Source of the DNA: a bacterium 1XD21-70
GTDB taxonomy: Bacteria; Bacillota; Clostridia; Lachnospirales; Lachnospiraceae
Reading direction: 5' to 3'
NCBI GenBank assembly: GCA_003669055.1
Contig: RAYB01000026.1
Span: forward strand, 1 to 64,000
DNA length: 64,000 nucleotides
A model generated the notes under the pieces. The model saw only the letters and a program-made list of their open reading frames with translations. It was not told the DNA's origin and searched no databases. This document shows, in pieces, positions 32,389 through 41,749 of the stretch. Both the position numbers and the translations under genes were made by a program. Position 1 is the first letter of the stretch; the number at the start of each line of letters is the position of its first letter.

Positions 32389-35300
32389 TCACACCCGGAC
32401 TTCCCTCTGCATTGCCAGAGAATATATCACTGCCTCCTTCACCGTTTTGCCCGTCATCTGCGCCAGTGCGCGGCTATAGTAATCCAGCTGTGTTTTATAC
32501 TGCTTTGCCAGCTGTAAGGGATGATAGACCCGGTCGGTCTTATAATCAACCACCACCAGCCCGTCCTCCTCCTCTATATAAGCATCAATGATCCCCTGGA
32601 CCACCACCAGTTCGTCGGAATCCCCTGCCTCCATTTCCCGGGCAGGGATGCCGATGACAAACTGCTGCTCCTTGTGGAGCCGCCCCTCCTGCTCGGCCAG
32701 CTTCATCCTCCTGCCCAGCCCTGACTGCAAAAAACGCCAGATCACCTCACAGTCTACCAAGGCCAGGCTCTCCTTGCCAAAACGTTCCTGCCTGTTTTGT
32801 TCCTGCAAATACCCGGCTATCGCTTCCTGGCTTTCCATCCGGGCAAACGGGAGCAGTTCCAGCGCCCGGTGATAGGCCGTCCCCCGCGTGGCTCCATAGC
32901 TGTCCTTTAAGGACAGTTTTTCCAAAAAATGTTTCAGGTCTGTCCCCTCTTTGAGTACAGGAAGCACGGCGCTCTCCTCCTCCGCGTCCTGTCCCTGCTT
33001 TTTCAATTCTGACACCGTCATTTTCGTGTGAAGCCGGATGTCCGCCTCATACGGATAATGATAATCCAGATGGCTGATAAGAAGCTTTCGGTATTCCTCC
33101 TGATAATCCTGGTCCGTCCTCAGCTTTATAAGCCGCTCCTTGTCATTCCGGCTTTTTACCTGGCGGATCAATTCCTCCCCCACTGCCTCTGCCAAGGGGA
33201 TCTCTTCCAAGCAAACCCGCGCAGTGCCGTCACCGACGCTCATCAACAGCCAGTCCAGATAACAGCCGGCTGCCGAAAGGAGCGTATAGGGGATCTGCCC
33301 GTCTATCAACGGTACCCGGGCATATTTCTCCAGTCCCTTTGCCAGGCTGCGGCTGGTTCCCGTCATAATCAGCTGCTCTTTCGCCCGCGTCATCGCTACA
33401 TAGAGAACCCGCAGTTCCTCCCCCAGGCTGTCCAGTTCCATCTTGCGGCGCAGCGCGTTCTTCTTAAGCGTCGTGCTCTTAAGCCGGTGCTCCAAATCCA
33501 GATAATCCGTGGCAATCCCCAGTTCCGGATCAATCAGGATCCTGCCATAGACATCCTGCTTGTTGAACTTCTTCCCCATTCCGGCAAGGAACACCACCGG
33601 GAATTCCAACCCCTTGCTCTTATGGATGCTCATGATCCGCACCGTATTATCCTCTTCCCCGGCCATAGATGCCTCCCCAAAATCCGTGTGGTACCGTTTC
33701 AGGTTTTCGATATAACGGATAAAATGGAACAGCCCCTTATAGCTGGTTCGCTCATAAGCCGCCGCCTTCTCCACCAGCATATCCAGATTGGCCTTGCGGG
33801 CCTCCCCGGCCGGCATCGCCGAAACATAATGGTAATACCCCGTCTCCTCATATACCCGGTAGATCAGTTCATGGATCGGCAGATAGGTGCTCTCTGCCCG
33901 GAGGCGTTTTAACAGGGACATAAAACGCTTTAGCTTCACCCGCAGCTTATGGCCGGCAGTGTCTCCTCCGCCCTCTCCCTCCTTACAGCCATCCGGCATC
34001 TCCTGCCCGTCCTCTTCCTCCATAAAGCACATTACAGCGGCATAGACCCCCCGGTCCTGCCTCTTTTTTGCCTTTCTCCGGTACCCTGCCATCAATTCCG
34101 CCAGTTCCTGGTCTTTCACTCCAGCCACCGGGGATTTCAGCACGGCTGCCAGGGGAATATCCTGCATCGGGTTGTCAACCACCGCCAGCAGGCTCAGCAC
34201 GGTCTCTACCTCCGTGGTGGCAAAATACCCCATCCGTGACTCCGCACAGGCCGGAATCCCTTCATTCATCAGCACGGACAGGAAGTTCTCCGTCCAGCCC
34301 GCCGTGCTCCGCAGCAGGATCACCATGTCCCGGTACTGCGCTGTCCGGTACCCTCCCGTTTTGTTCCATTTCTTATCCCAGATTAACAGGCCTCTTTTAG
34401 GGTCTGTCATCTCCCGGATTTTTCCGGCAATCAGCTTCGCCTCCAACTCCCTCGCGGTAAAATCAGCGGCCTCCTCCTCCAGGCCGGACAGCGCCTCCAC
34501 ACCGGTGTCCATCACCAGCAGTTTTGGGAAACCGGCTGTCCTTTTTCCCTGCCCGCCCAGATCCGTACTGCCGTCCACTTCCGGAAATATTGCCCCTGGA
34601 TGCAAGGCTGCCTCCTCCGTATAGCGGATATTCCCCAAATTCTCCGTCATGATCCGGTAAAACACATCATTGATTCCTGACAGCACCTTGGCACGGCTCC
34701 GGAAATTCTGATGCAGTTCGATCTTTCTGTTTGTGCCTTCTGCCTCATCATATGCCTCATACGTATGGTATTTTCCCAGAAACAGCTCCGGCCTTGCCAG
34801 ACGGAACTTGTAAATGCTCTGCTTGACATCCCCCACCATAAACACATTCGGCCTGCCGAAACGTTCCTGCGACACGGCAGACAGCAGTGCCTCCTGCACC
34901 AGGTTGCTGTCCTGGTACTCATCCACCAGTACCTCCTCAAACTGACGGCTGAGTTCATCTGCCGCCTCCGTATATACCGTCTTCCCGTCCTCTAACCGGA
35001 TCAGCACCTTCAGCGCCTCATGCTCTAAGTCATTGAAGTCCACCAGGTTCCGCTCGCGCTTTTTCTCCTGGTAACGCCGGGTAAATTCTTCCGTCAGTTC
35101 CAGGAGTGTTTCCACTGCTTCCCCCGTCGCCGCCAGTTCCAGGAGCATTTCCTTTGGCTGTGCAAAGCAGGCCAGTTCCCGCATTTTCGCAACCGCCTTT
35201 TTCACCCGGTCCCGGCAATCGGCCACCTGTGCCTTCTTCTCCTGATCCGCCTCCTTGCTGCGCACCGGTGCCAGACGTGCCCAAGAAACCGCTAAGAGGC

Positions 35301-36129
35301 AGGCATAAAGTTCCGCAAAATCCTTTGCCAGGCTGATTCCCTGCAGCTGCCGGATATCCTGCTCCAGCATCGGTGCATAAGCCTCCAAAAACTCATCCCC
35401 GCGGCACACCGAAAGCGCCTCCTTGATCTGCTGCCCCAACTCTGCGGCCTGCCTGCGGATATCATCTGCCAAAAACCTCATCCAGGGAAGGGCTTCCAGA
35501 TCCTCCTGGCACATTTTGCCGTCTGCCATCCCCAGTTCCCTCCGGCACTGCCCAAGCCATTCCTCCGGATACGGGTTGCTCTGGGAAAATGTATACACCT
35601 GCAATATAAGATCCTCTATCCCCGCATCGCTCTTCCCGCGGGCATAGGTTTCCACAAACCGTACAAACCGCTCCCCGCCGGATTCATAGTAATCCTCCAG
35701 CAGTTCCTGCATCACATCCCCGCGCAGCAAAATCAATTCGCCCTCATCGCCGATCCGAAATGACGGATCCAGATCCAGGAGGTTGAAATGGCTGCGGATC
35801 AAGTCCAGGCAGAAGCTGTCAATCGTTGTAATCCTCGCATGGTGCACCAGTGCCGCCTGCACCTGCAAATGCTCATCCCCCGGCCTCTCATCCAGCTTCT
35901 GCTCTATAGCCGCCCCGATCCTCTCCCGCATTTCTGCAGCCGCGGCATTGGTGAAGGTCATCACCAGCAGGCGGTCGATATCGATAGGATGCTCCCCTTC
36001 CGTAACCATACGGATAATCCGTTCCACCAGCACTGCCGTCTTGCCGCTGCCGGCCGCCGCGCTGACCAGCAGATTGTTCCCCCGGCTCTTAATCACCTGC
36101 ATTTGCTCTCTCGTCCAATTTACTGACAT
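32389..36129 (-). CDS. addA: AddA, helicase-nuclease subunit of AddAB
   Basis: The 1246-residue protein is the UvrD-type 3'-5' helicase with a C-terminal RecB-family nuclease that processes double-strand breaks at Chi-type sites. Walker A is SAAAGSGKT (residues 23-31), Walker B is VLVDEYQDSN, helicase motif VI region is LRVLYVAMTRAKEQLI, and the nuclease motif VVVDYKTDRVYH lies near the C-terminus. All motifs are intact. The ATG overlaps the end of addB by 10 bases, as usual in this operon. Confidence 0.96.
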   Translation of the reverse strand: MSVNWTREQMQVIKSRGNNLLVSAAAGSGKTAVLVERIIRMVTEGEHPIDIDRLLVMTFTNAAAAEMRERIGAAIEQKLDERPGDEHLQVQAALVHHARITTIDSFCLDLIRSHFNLLDLDPSFRIGDEGELILLRGDVMQELLEDYYESGGERFVRFVETYARGKSDAGIEDLILQVYTFSQSNPYPEEWLGQCRRELGMADGKMCQEDLEALPWMRFLADDIRRQAAELGQQIKEALSVCRGDEFLEAYAPMLEQDIRQLQGISLAKDFAELYACLLAVSWARLAPVRSKEADQEKKAQVADCRDRVKKAVAKMRELACFAQPKEMLLELAATGEAVETLLELTEEFTRRYQEKKRERNLVDFNDLEHEALKVLIRLEDGKTVYTEAADELSRQFEEVLVDEYQDSNLVQEALLSAVSQERFGRPNVFMVGDVKQSIYKFRLARPELFLGKYHTYEAYDEAEGTNRKIELHQNFRSRAKVLSGINDVFYRIMTENLGNIRYTEEAALHPGAIFPEVDGSTDLGGQGKRTAGFPKLLVMDTGVEALSGLEEEAADFTARELEAKLIAGKIREMTDPKRGLLIWDKKWNKTGGYRTAQYRDMVILLRSTAGWTENFLSVLMNEGIPACAESRMGYFATTEVETVLSLLAVVDNPMQDIPLAAVLKSPVAGVKDQELAELMAGYRRKAKKRQDRGVYAAVMCFMEEEDGQEMPDGCKEGEGGGDTAGHKLRVKLKRFMSLLKRLRAESTYLPIHELIYRVYEETGYYHYVSAMPAGEARKANLDMLVEKAAAYERTSYKGLFHFIRYIENLKRYHTDFGEASMAGEEDNTVRIMSIHKSKGLEFPVVFLAGMGKKFNKQDVYGRILIDPELGIATDYLDLEHRLKSTTLKKNALRRKMELDSLGEELRVLYVAMTRAKEQLIMTGTSRSLAKGLEKYARVPLIDGQIPYTLLSAAGCYLDWLLMSVGDGTARVCLEEIPLAEAVGEELIRQVKSRNDKERLIKLRTDQDYQEEYRKLLISHLDYHYPYEADIRLHTKMTVSELKKQGQDAEEESAVLPVLKEGTDLKHFLEKLSLKDSYGATRGTAYHRALELLPFARMESQEAIAGYLQEQNRQERFGKESLALVDCEVIWRFLQSGLGRRMKLAEQEGRLHKEQQFVIGIPAREMEAGDSDELVVVQGIIDAYIEEEDGLVVVDYKTDRVYHPLQLAKQYKTQLDYYSRALAQMTGKTVKEAVIYSLAMQREVRV

Positions 36130-39100
36130 ATCTCCTCCCAGATCTCCTCTGCCTTCTTCCCCTTGAGCGTCCGGTATTCATAACCGGAGGTCTTTTTGTC
36201 AAACCCGCACACTGCATGGTAGGGGCAGTAATCACACGCTGTCCTCTGTCCGCTTTTATAAGGTTCCACGCCTATCCCGCCGTCCAAAATCTCCCGGCCT
36301 GCGCTTTTTACCCGCTCATGGACATACCGGCGCAGCCGCTCAAAACGTTCCCGGTTTGCCACCGAAGACTTCCCCTCCTGCACCGCCCCGTCCTTTAGTA
36401 CCACCGGGATAATGTCGGACTCTTTTTCAATCGTGTTGTCCAGATGGCGGACCGCCTCCAGTTCACTGTTAATCAGCCCGTTCATCCGCAGCTGGCGCAG
36501 GATCATGCCGTTTACCTCTTCCTCATCCGGCTGCCCTTTTTTCTCCACTAACGGATCCGAGATATTGTAATAGAGGATCCCGGCCGGAACCACCTCTTTG
36601 CCCGGATGCTTCCGCTCCGTCATCTCAATCACCGCATCCATATAAACCACCAGCTGCAGCTGCAGCCCATAATAAATCGCTGCCAGGTCAAAGCTGGTGC
36701 TGCCGGACTTATAATCAATAATCTTTACATAGACTTTCCCGCCATCCTCGCATTGATCCAGGCGGTCGATGCGCCCACGCAGGTGCAGTTCCTCATCTGC
36801 CGACAGGCTGATCCTCATGGCCGACAGATTGTCCGCCGCCGAAAAACTCACTTCAAAACCCACCGGCGTAAAATCCCCCCGCACGATCTGCTGCTGCAGC
36901 GCCCACACCGTCCGCTGTGTGATGTGCTCCACCCGCCTGGCCAGATAGGCATTGCGTGCGGTGCTCTTGAGGATGGTATTGCCATACTCCTCCGTTACCT
37001 GCCCTACGCAGGCGCGCACCAGCCCTGTCCGCTCCTCGTCCGTGATGGTGCGCCAGTCCCGCCCCTCCTCCTTCATCTTCCGGAAACAGAGGTCTATCGA
37101 GTCATGGAACAAATTGCCGATATCCGCCGCTGCCAGTTCATACCGCCGCCTCTCCGTCAATTCCAGCCCATACTGCAAGAAATGGGCATAAGCACAGGCC
37201 GCATACTGCTCCAGCCTCGTCACGCTCCCACTCAGGATATTCCCATATAAGGCACGTGCCACCGCGTGGCCGATCCCCTGGTTCTCATAGCAGGTGAACG
37301 CGGCCTCTGCCAGCCGCACGGCTTCCTCCCGGTGCTCCTCCGACTGCAAAAACCAGCGAAACAGTTCCAGGAATTCCTTGTTTTCCTCCTCTTTCGTTTC
37401 CGGCAGCTTCCCCGGCCTGTCCCGGTACTGCCTGAGCCCGGCTACCAGCTGCTCCCTTGCCTCTGCCACCGAGTAGATCTCCTCCGGCCTGCCGCCGTCT
37501 AAGCCCTGGCACTCCAGCGCCGGGAACATTTTGCGGATCTCCCCAACCAGGTAAGACGGCCTGCGGCTCTTCCCGTCCCCGCCTACCGTGGCATAAGAAA
37601 GAATCAGCTTCCGGGAAGGCTTCGTCATCACCAGGTAGAGATAAAAGCGCTGCCGGAAACTGTCCTCCCTCGCCGTCGGCGCCAACTCCAGCCGGTGCCT
37701 GCCAAAGAACTCCCGTTCCTGGTCCGAAAGCAGGCTCCCCGTGTCTTTTTTCATGGGCACGATCCCGTCATTGACCCCAACAAAAAACAATACCTTCACA
37801 TGGGCCAGCCGGGTTCTGGTGATATCGCCCACCACCACCCGGTCAACGGTTGCCGGAATCACCCCCACCGAGATTTCCCCGAATCCCGCATCCAGGATCT
37901 CCATGAATTCCTTCCGTCCCACCTGCTCTTCCCCCAGCAAATCCGCGAGCCGCGCCAAGAGTTCTGCCACCCGCCCATAGACCTGCCCATACTCCTTTGC
38001 CAGCCGGTACTCCTTAAGTTCCAGAAAATACTCCTGGTATGCCTCCAGCTTCTCCTTCACCTGGCATGCCTCCAGCAATGCCTCCAAGGCCTGCACCATG
38101 TCCGCCACCGTGGCCGGTTTTTGCCCGGATGCCTCCCAGAGGGCAAACAGCGGCGCCATCACCTGATCCCGGAACGCATTCAGTTCCGTCAGGTTCAGTT
38201 CTGCCGCTTCCCGGTACGTCCACTCCCACGGCTCACTCCAGCGCTTCCTCCCACGGATCCCCATGGCAATCACATAATTTTCCATCCGGTCAAGCATCTC
38301 CCGCTCTTCTGTCACCAGGCCTGTCCTCAGGTAGCGGAATACACTCTCATATGAAAAATCCCTCCATATTGCCTCTAACGCCCCGCGGATCAGTTCCACC
38401 ATCGGATTGTCCAGCACATTCTTCTTATCATCCATGAAAAAGGGGATCTGGTTCTGCTCAAACTGATGGGCAATCTCCTTGCCGTACCCGGCCAGGTCAC
38501 CGGTAACCACCGCTAAGTCACGGTAGCGCAGCCCTTCCCCGCGGATCAGTTCCTGAATCCGGTGCACCACATGGGAGATCTCCCCCGACGGGTGGTTCCC
38601 CTGGTACAATTCCAGCCCCCCTGTCCCTTCCCCCTGATAGCTGCCTCTTTGGTAACGGAACAGGTTCTGCTCCAGCCAGCCCAGTTCCGGGCTGCCCACA
38701 AAGCGGGGAAGGATGCTTTCGGACGCTGATTCCTCTTTTTTCCCGGATCCCTCTTTCTGTTTCCCCACCCCTTCCAGCCATACATCCTTAAGCTTTTCCA
38801 CCCGGCTTTCCCTTGCCAGTTCCGTCAGCCGCCTTGCCATCTGGCTGCTCATATAAAAAAGGTTCTGCATCCCGGACACCTCGTATAGCGGCACCCTCCG
38901 GTCTGCAGCTACCGTCACCACCACCTGGCCCGCATGGGTCAGGCAAAGTTCCAAAAGCCGGTACTGTACCGGCGTAAACCCTGTATACCCATCCAGCGCA
39001 ATCACGCTGTTTTCCACAAGCTTTGAACGCGGCAGAACCCGGCAAAGGACATCCAGCACCTCCTCCGTAGTGATGTAATGCCCGGCAATGTACTCCTGGA

Positions 39101-39593
39101 AGCCTTCAAACAATACCGCAAAGTCCTTAAGTTTCTGCCCGAAAAGCGGCGTCCCCGCCAGCTGTGCCATTTCCCGCAGGATTTGGGGCGTGATATTGTA
39201 CTGATAAAACTCCGAAAGCATCGATTTTAACTGATTGACAAAACCGGCCTGGTTTAAATGCCCCTGGAACAGCACCAGTTCCCGCCGCTTTTTTGCCGCC
39301 ACCTTCCGCAGTACCATGGACTTTCCCATGTCGTCTAACACCTGCAAGTTCTCCACTGCCAGTTCCTCAAACACCCTATATGCCAAACGCTGGAAACTGA
39401 CAATATCTATATTCATCGTCCCATGGTTCGGATGGCGGGCCACAATATCCTTTTGCGTCTGCATGGTAAACTGCTCCGGCACAATCATAAAATACCTTTT
39501 CTTTGGATGCTCCATCGATTCACGGATCATCATATCGTATAAATAAGTGGTTTTTCCCGAACCGGATCCTCCCAAAATCAATTGTAATGACAT
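36120..39593 (-). CDS. addB: AddB, nuclease subunit of AddAB
   Basis: The 1157-residue partner of AddA recognises Chi and cuts the 5' strand. The degenerate helicase half keeps a Walker A loop, GGSGSGKTT (residues 8-16). The C-terminal nuclease has KIIDYKSGSTSFD, and the Fe-S cluster ligands are one Cys in QYAACAYAHF and three in CDYCPYHAVC. The ATG at 39593 stands after gaaggggagagaa; the frame could be extended to 39683 but without a ribosome site. It is the first gene of the addBA operon and diverges from the FMN_bind-like gene, whose ATG at 39674 lies 80 bases away. Confidence 0.96.
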   Translation of the reverse strand: MSLQLILGGSGSGKTTYLYDMMIRESMEHPKKRYFMIVPEQFTMQTQKDIVARHPNHGTMNIDIVSFQRLAYRVFEELAVENLQVLDDMGKSMVLRKVAAKKRRELVLFQGHLNQAGFVNQLKSMLSEFYQYNITPQILREMAQLAGTPLFGQKLKDFAVLFEGFQEYIAGHYITTEEVLDVLCRVLPRSKLVENSVIALDGYTGFTPVQYRLLELCLTHAGQVVVTVAADRRVPLYEVSGMQNLFYMSSQMARRLTELARESRVEKLKDVWLEGVGKQKEGSGKKEESASESILPRFVGSPELGWLEQNLFRYQRGSYQGEGTGGLELYQGNHPSGEISHVVHRIQELIRGEGLRYRDLAVVTGDLAGYGKEIAHQFEQNQIPFFMDDKKNVLDNPMVELIRGALEAIWRDFSYESVFRYLRTGLVTEEREMLDRMENYVIAMGIRGRKRWSEPWEWTYREAAELNLTELNAFRDQVMAPLFALWEASGQKPATVADMVQALEALLEACQVKEKLEAYQEYFLELKEYRLAKEYGQVYGRVAELLARLADLLGEEQVGRKEFMEILDAGFGEISVGVIPATVDRVVVGDITRTRLAHVKVLFFVGVNDGIVPMKKDTGSLLSDQEREFFGRHRLELAPTAREDSFRQRFYLYLVMTKPSRKLILSYATVGGDGKSRRPSYLVGEIRKMFPALECQGLDGGRPEEIYSVAEAREQLVAGLRQYRDRPGKLPETKEEENKEFLELFRWFLQSEEHREEAVRLAEAAFTCYENQGIGHAVARALYGNILSGSVTRLEQYAACAYAHFLQYGLELTERRRYELAAADIGNLFHDSIDLCFRKMKEEGRDWRTITDEERTGLVRACVGQVTEEYGNTILKSTARNAYLARRVEHITQRTVWALQQQIVRGDFTPVGFEVSFSAADNLSAMRISLSADEELHLRGRIDRLDQCEDGGKVYVKIIDYKSGSTSFDLAAIYYGLQLQLVVYMDAVIEMTERKHPGKEVVPAGILYYNISDPLVEKKGQPDEEEVNGMILRQLRMNGLINSELEAVRHLDNTIEKESDIIPVVLKDGAVQEGKSSVANRERFERLRRYVHERVKSAGREILDGGIGVEPYKSGQRTACDYCPYHAVCGFDKKTSGYEYRTLKGKKAEEIWEEICQ

Positions 39594-39673
39594 TTCTCTC
39601 CCCTTCACTAATTTGTTCATAAATCTCCCTTCCGGGGAATAGATTATATCAAACCTACCCCGGAGGGCAAACC

Positions 39674-40114
39674 ATGAGTTCAAGAACCAAAATCGTCGTC
39701 CTGCGAATGAAAGAAATTATATACACCGCTATTTTCATCGGCCTGGGCATTCTGCTGGTCATGCTGCTTTTCATCATGTTCCGGCCAGGAAAAGGAGACG
39801 ACGCGCCTGTCTCTGCCGACCAGGTGCTCTACATACCAGGCGTTTATTCCGCTTCATTAAAGCTTGGCTCCCAGGAAGTCAACGTAGAAGTTGCTGTGGA
39901 CGCTGACCGCATTACATCCATCTCGATGGTATCCTTAAGCGATTCCGTCGCCACCATGTATCCGCTGGTGCAGCCGTCACTGCAGAACCTGACTGACCAG
40001 ATATGCCAAACCCAGTCCACCCAAAACCTCACCTACCCGGAAGAAAGCCGCTACACCTCCCAGGTACTGCTGCAGGCAATTGAACAGGCATTGGGGAAAG
40101 CGGCTGCTAAATGA
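39674..40114 (+). CDS. membrane-anchored FMN_bind-like protein
   Basis: The 146-residue protein has one N-terminal membrane helix (IIYTAIFIGLGILLVMLLFIM) and an extracellular domain beginning YIPGVYSASLKLGSQEVNVE, then VDADRITSISMVSLSDS. This is the pattern of the FMN_bind domain (strands before a helix ending in a conserved SGATxTS). Here the end reads PEESRYTSQVLLQAIEQAL: the Ser-Gly-Ala-Thr stretch that carries covalent FMN is missing. It may therefore not bind FMN covalently. The ATG has ggaggg before it. Function unknown. Confidence 0.65.
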   Translation: MSSRTKIVVLRMKEIIYTAIFIGLGILLVMLLFIMFRPGKGDDAPVSADQVLYIPGVYSASLKLGSQEVNVEVAVDADRITSISMVSLSDSVATMYPLVQPSLQNLTDQICQTQSTQNLTYPEESRYTSQVLLQAIEQALGKAAAK

Positions 40115-40120
40115 AGCAAA

Positions 40121-40158
40121 AGGCCATGATACTGCTATAAACCGCAGTGCCATGGCCT
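40121..40158 (+). terminator. terminator of the FMN_bind-like gene
   Basis: aggccatg/catggcct with inner tactgc/gcagtg makes a long hairpin seven bases past the stop; gcctgtttt follows. Confidence 0.65.
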
Positions 40159-40190
40159 GCCTGTTTTATCGGCAATCTGCAGCCGGCGCC

Positions 40191-40243
40191 CTCTTTGCAG
40201 GCAGCAGGGCGCCTAACCTGCCCTGTCAGCCTCCTGCAAAGAG
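40191..40243 (-). terminator. long hairpin at the end of the TauE gene
   Basis: Perfect 11-bp arms ctctttgcagg (40191-40201) and cctgcaaagag (40233-40243) enclose a second stem cagggc/gccctg. The outer right arm lies inside the last codons of the TauE-type gene, so the structure overlaps its stop codon at 40226. No T-run follows. Confidence 0.55.
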
Positions 40244-40954
40244 TTCCCCCGACACCAGCGCCGCTCCGGACAAGATCAGCATAAGGATCACAAGTGTCTT
40301 CACTGCCTTCTCATCCAGCAGGCTGCTGCTTTTGATCCCGGCAAACAGCCCGGCCAGCATCACAAAAAACAGCAGGGCAGCCTGCTTTATGGCCACAGGG
40401 GTCAGGATCCCTGTGGCCATATACATCGGTATCCGAAATATGTTTTCTGCAAGGAATACGGCGCACATATTTGCCTTAAAGGAGTGGCTGTCCTTTGTCA
40501 CCCGGCTCACATAGGCCGCAAGCATGGCTCCGATCCCATACATGCCGCTCAAGATGCCTGACAGAATGCCCACCATAAGCAATACCAGCCGGGATTCCTT
40601 TCCCTTTTGCGGACGGCGTTCCCGCAGCAGCATCTCCACGCCGATCCCCACTATCACCAGGCCAAAAAATATCTTAACACTTTTGGCATCTGCATTTTTC
40701 AGCAGGAAAATCCCCGGGATATTCCCTGCCAAGATCAGCACAATCAGCGGGATACAAAGTTTCCAGCGGATGGATTTCCGTTCTTTCCAGGCCAGGATCA
40801 GGTTTGTCGGAAATCCCAGCAGCACTTCCACCGGAGTGATGTTGATATTGCTGCTGCCAAAGCTTAAAATCGCAGAAAACACCAAAGTGTTGGCAAACCC
40901 GCACAGGCCCTTGATAAAAAAGGCCGCCAGCGTTGCAACGATCCACCAGAACAT
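40226..40954 (-). CDS. TauE/SafE-family sulfite/organosulfonate exporter
   Basis: The 242-residue protein has about eight membrane segments and two family repeats: KGLCGFANTLVFSAILSFG near the N-terminus and MVGILSGILSGMYGIGAMLAAYV in the second half. Family members export sulfite, sulfoacetate or related anions; the substrate here is not known. The gene lies 3 bases after the stop of the methyltransferase gene and is likely in the same operon. Confidence 0.85.
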   Translation of the reverse strand: MFWWIVATLAAFFIKGLCGFANTLVFSAILSFGSSNINITPVEVLLGFPTNLILAWKERKSIRWKLCIPLIVLILAGNIPGIFLLKNADAKSVKIFFGLVIVGIGVEMLLRERRPQKGKESRLVLLMVGILSGILSGMYGIGAMLAAYVSRVTKDSHSFKANMCAVFLAENIFRIPMYMATGILTPVAIKQAALLFFVMLAGLFAGIKSSSLLDEKAVKTLVILMLILSGAALVSGELFAGG

Positions 40955-40957
40955 CCC

Positions 40958-41749
40958 CTATCCCCTCCTCTGCCTGGCTGCTTCAAACATCAGCACGGAA
41001 GCAGCAACGGCGGCATTCAGCGATTCTACCTTGCCGAGCATGGGGATACGGATCCTGGCGTCGGCAGCCGCGGCAGCTTCTTTGCTCAGGCCGTTCGCTT
41101 CGTTCCCGACCAAAAATGCCGTCGCGCCTCTGTAATCCTTCTGGTCATAGTCACAGCTACCCTGCAGATGGGCGGCATAGATGCAGATCCCGTTTTTCTT
41201 CAGCAGGGCAAGAGCCGCCCCCAGATCCTCCACATAGGCAAAAGGCACCCTCAGCAGCGAACCCATAGTGGCACGCACCACTTTGGGGCTGTAGATGTCT
41301 GCCGTGCCGTTATCCATCAGGATCCCTGTCAGTCCGGCTCCCTCACCGGCCCTTAAAACCGTGCCTAAGTTGCCCGGATCCTGAAGGTGTTCCAGAACCA
41401 GCAGATGCGGCACCGGGCCGCCGGGCTTTGGCGATGCCAGTTCTTCCAGGCGGTAATGGCTCTGCTCCACCAGCGCCAGCACGCCCTGCGGCGTGCGGGT
41501 ATCCGAGAGGGCGGCAAAGACGGTATCCGTCAGGATCTCCACATGCTGCACATGCTGTGCCAGGCTCCCGCAGTGGGGGGTTTTTTGAAAGCTTTCGGAA
41601 ATGTAAAGCGCGCGGATCCTCTCCGGGGGGATCTCCATACACATCCGCAGGCCTTCCGCCACAAAAAGACCCTCTTCATGCCTGGCTTTCGGCTTTTTCA
41701 GCAAAGCACCGACATATTTTACCTGTTTATTGGCCGTACTGCTGATCAT
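40958..41749 (-). CDS. TrmH/SpoU-family RNA 2'-O-methyltransferase
   Basis: This 263-residue enzyme methylates ribose 2'-OH on rRNA or tRNA using SAM. The N-terminal substrate-binding domain starts [19 protein letters not shown]; the SPOUT domain has the deep-knot motifs LLVLEHLQDPGNLGTVLRAGEGAG, AFLVGNEANGLS and IPMLGKVESLNAAVAASVLMFEA. The nearest relatives are RlmB/TsnR-like enzymes. The ATG overlaps the nadE stop (ATGA). Confidence 0.9.
   Translation of the reverse strand: MISSTANKQVKYVGALLKKPKARHEEGLFVAEGLRMCMEIPPERIRALYISESFQKTPHCGSLAQHVQHVEILTDTVFAALSDTRTPQGVLALVEQSHYRLEELASPKPGGPVPHLLVLEHLQDPGNLGTVLRAGEGAGLTGILMDNGTADIYSPKVVRATMGSLLRVPFAYVEDLGAALALLKKNGICIYAAHLQGSCDYDQKDYRGATAFLVGNEANGLSKEAAAAADARIRIPMLGKVESLNAAVAASVLMFEAARQRRG

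Noticed and set aside
33028-33912. 294-residue plus-strand frame within addA
   Set aside because: Antisense frame with composition dictated by addA codons.
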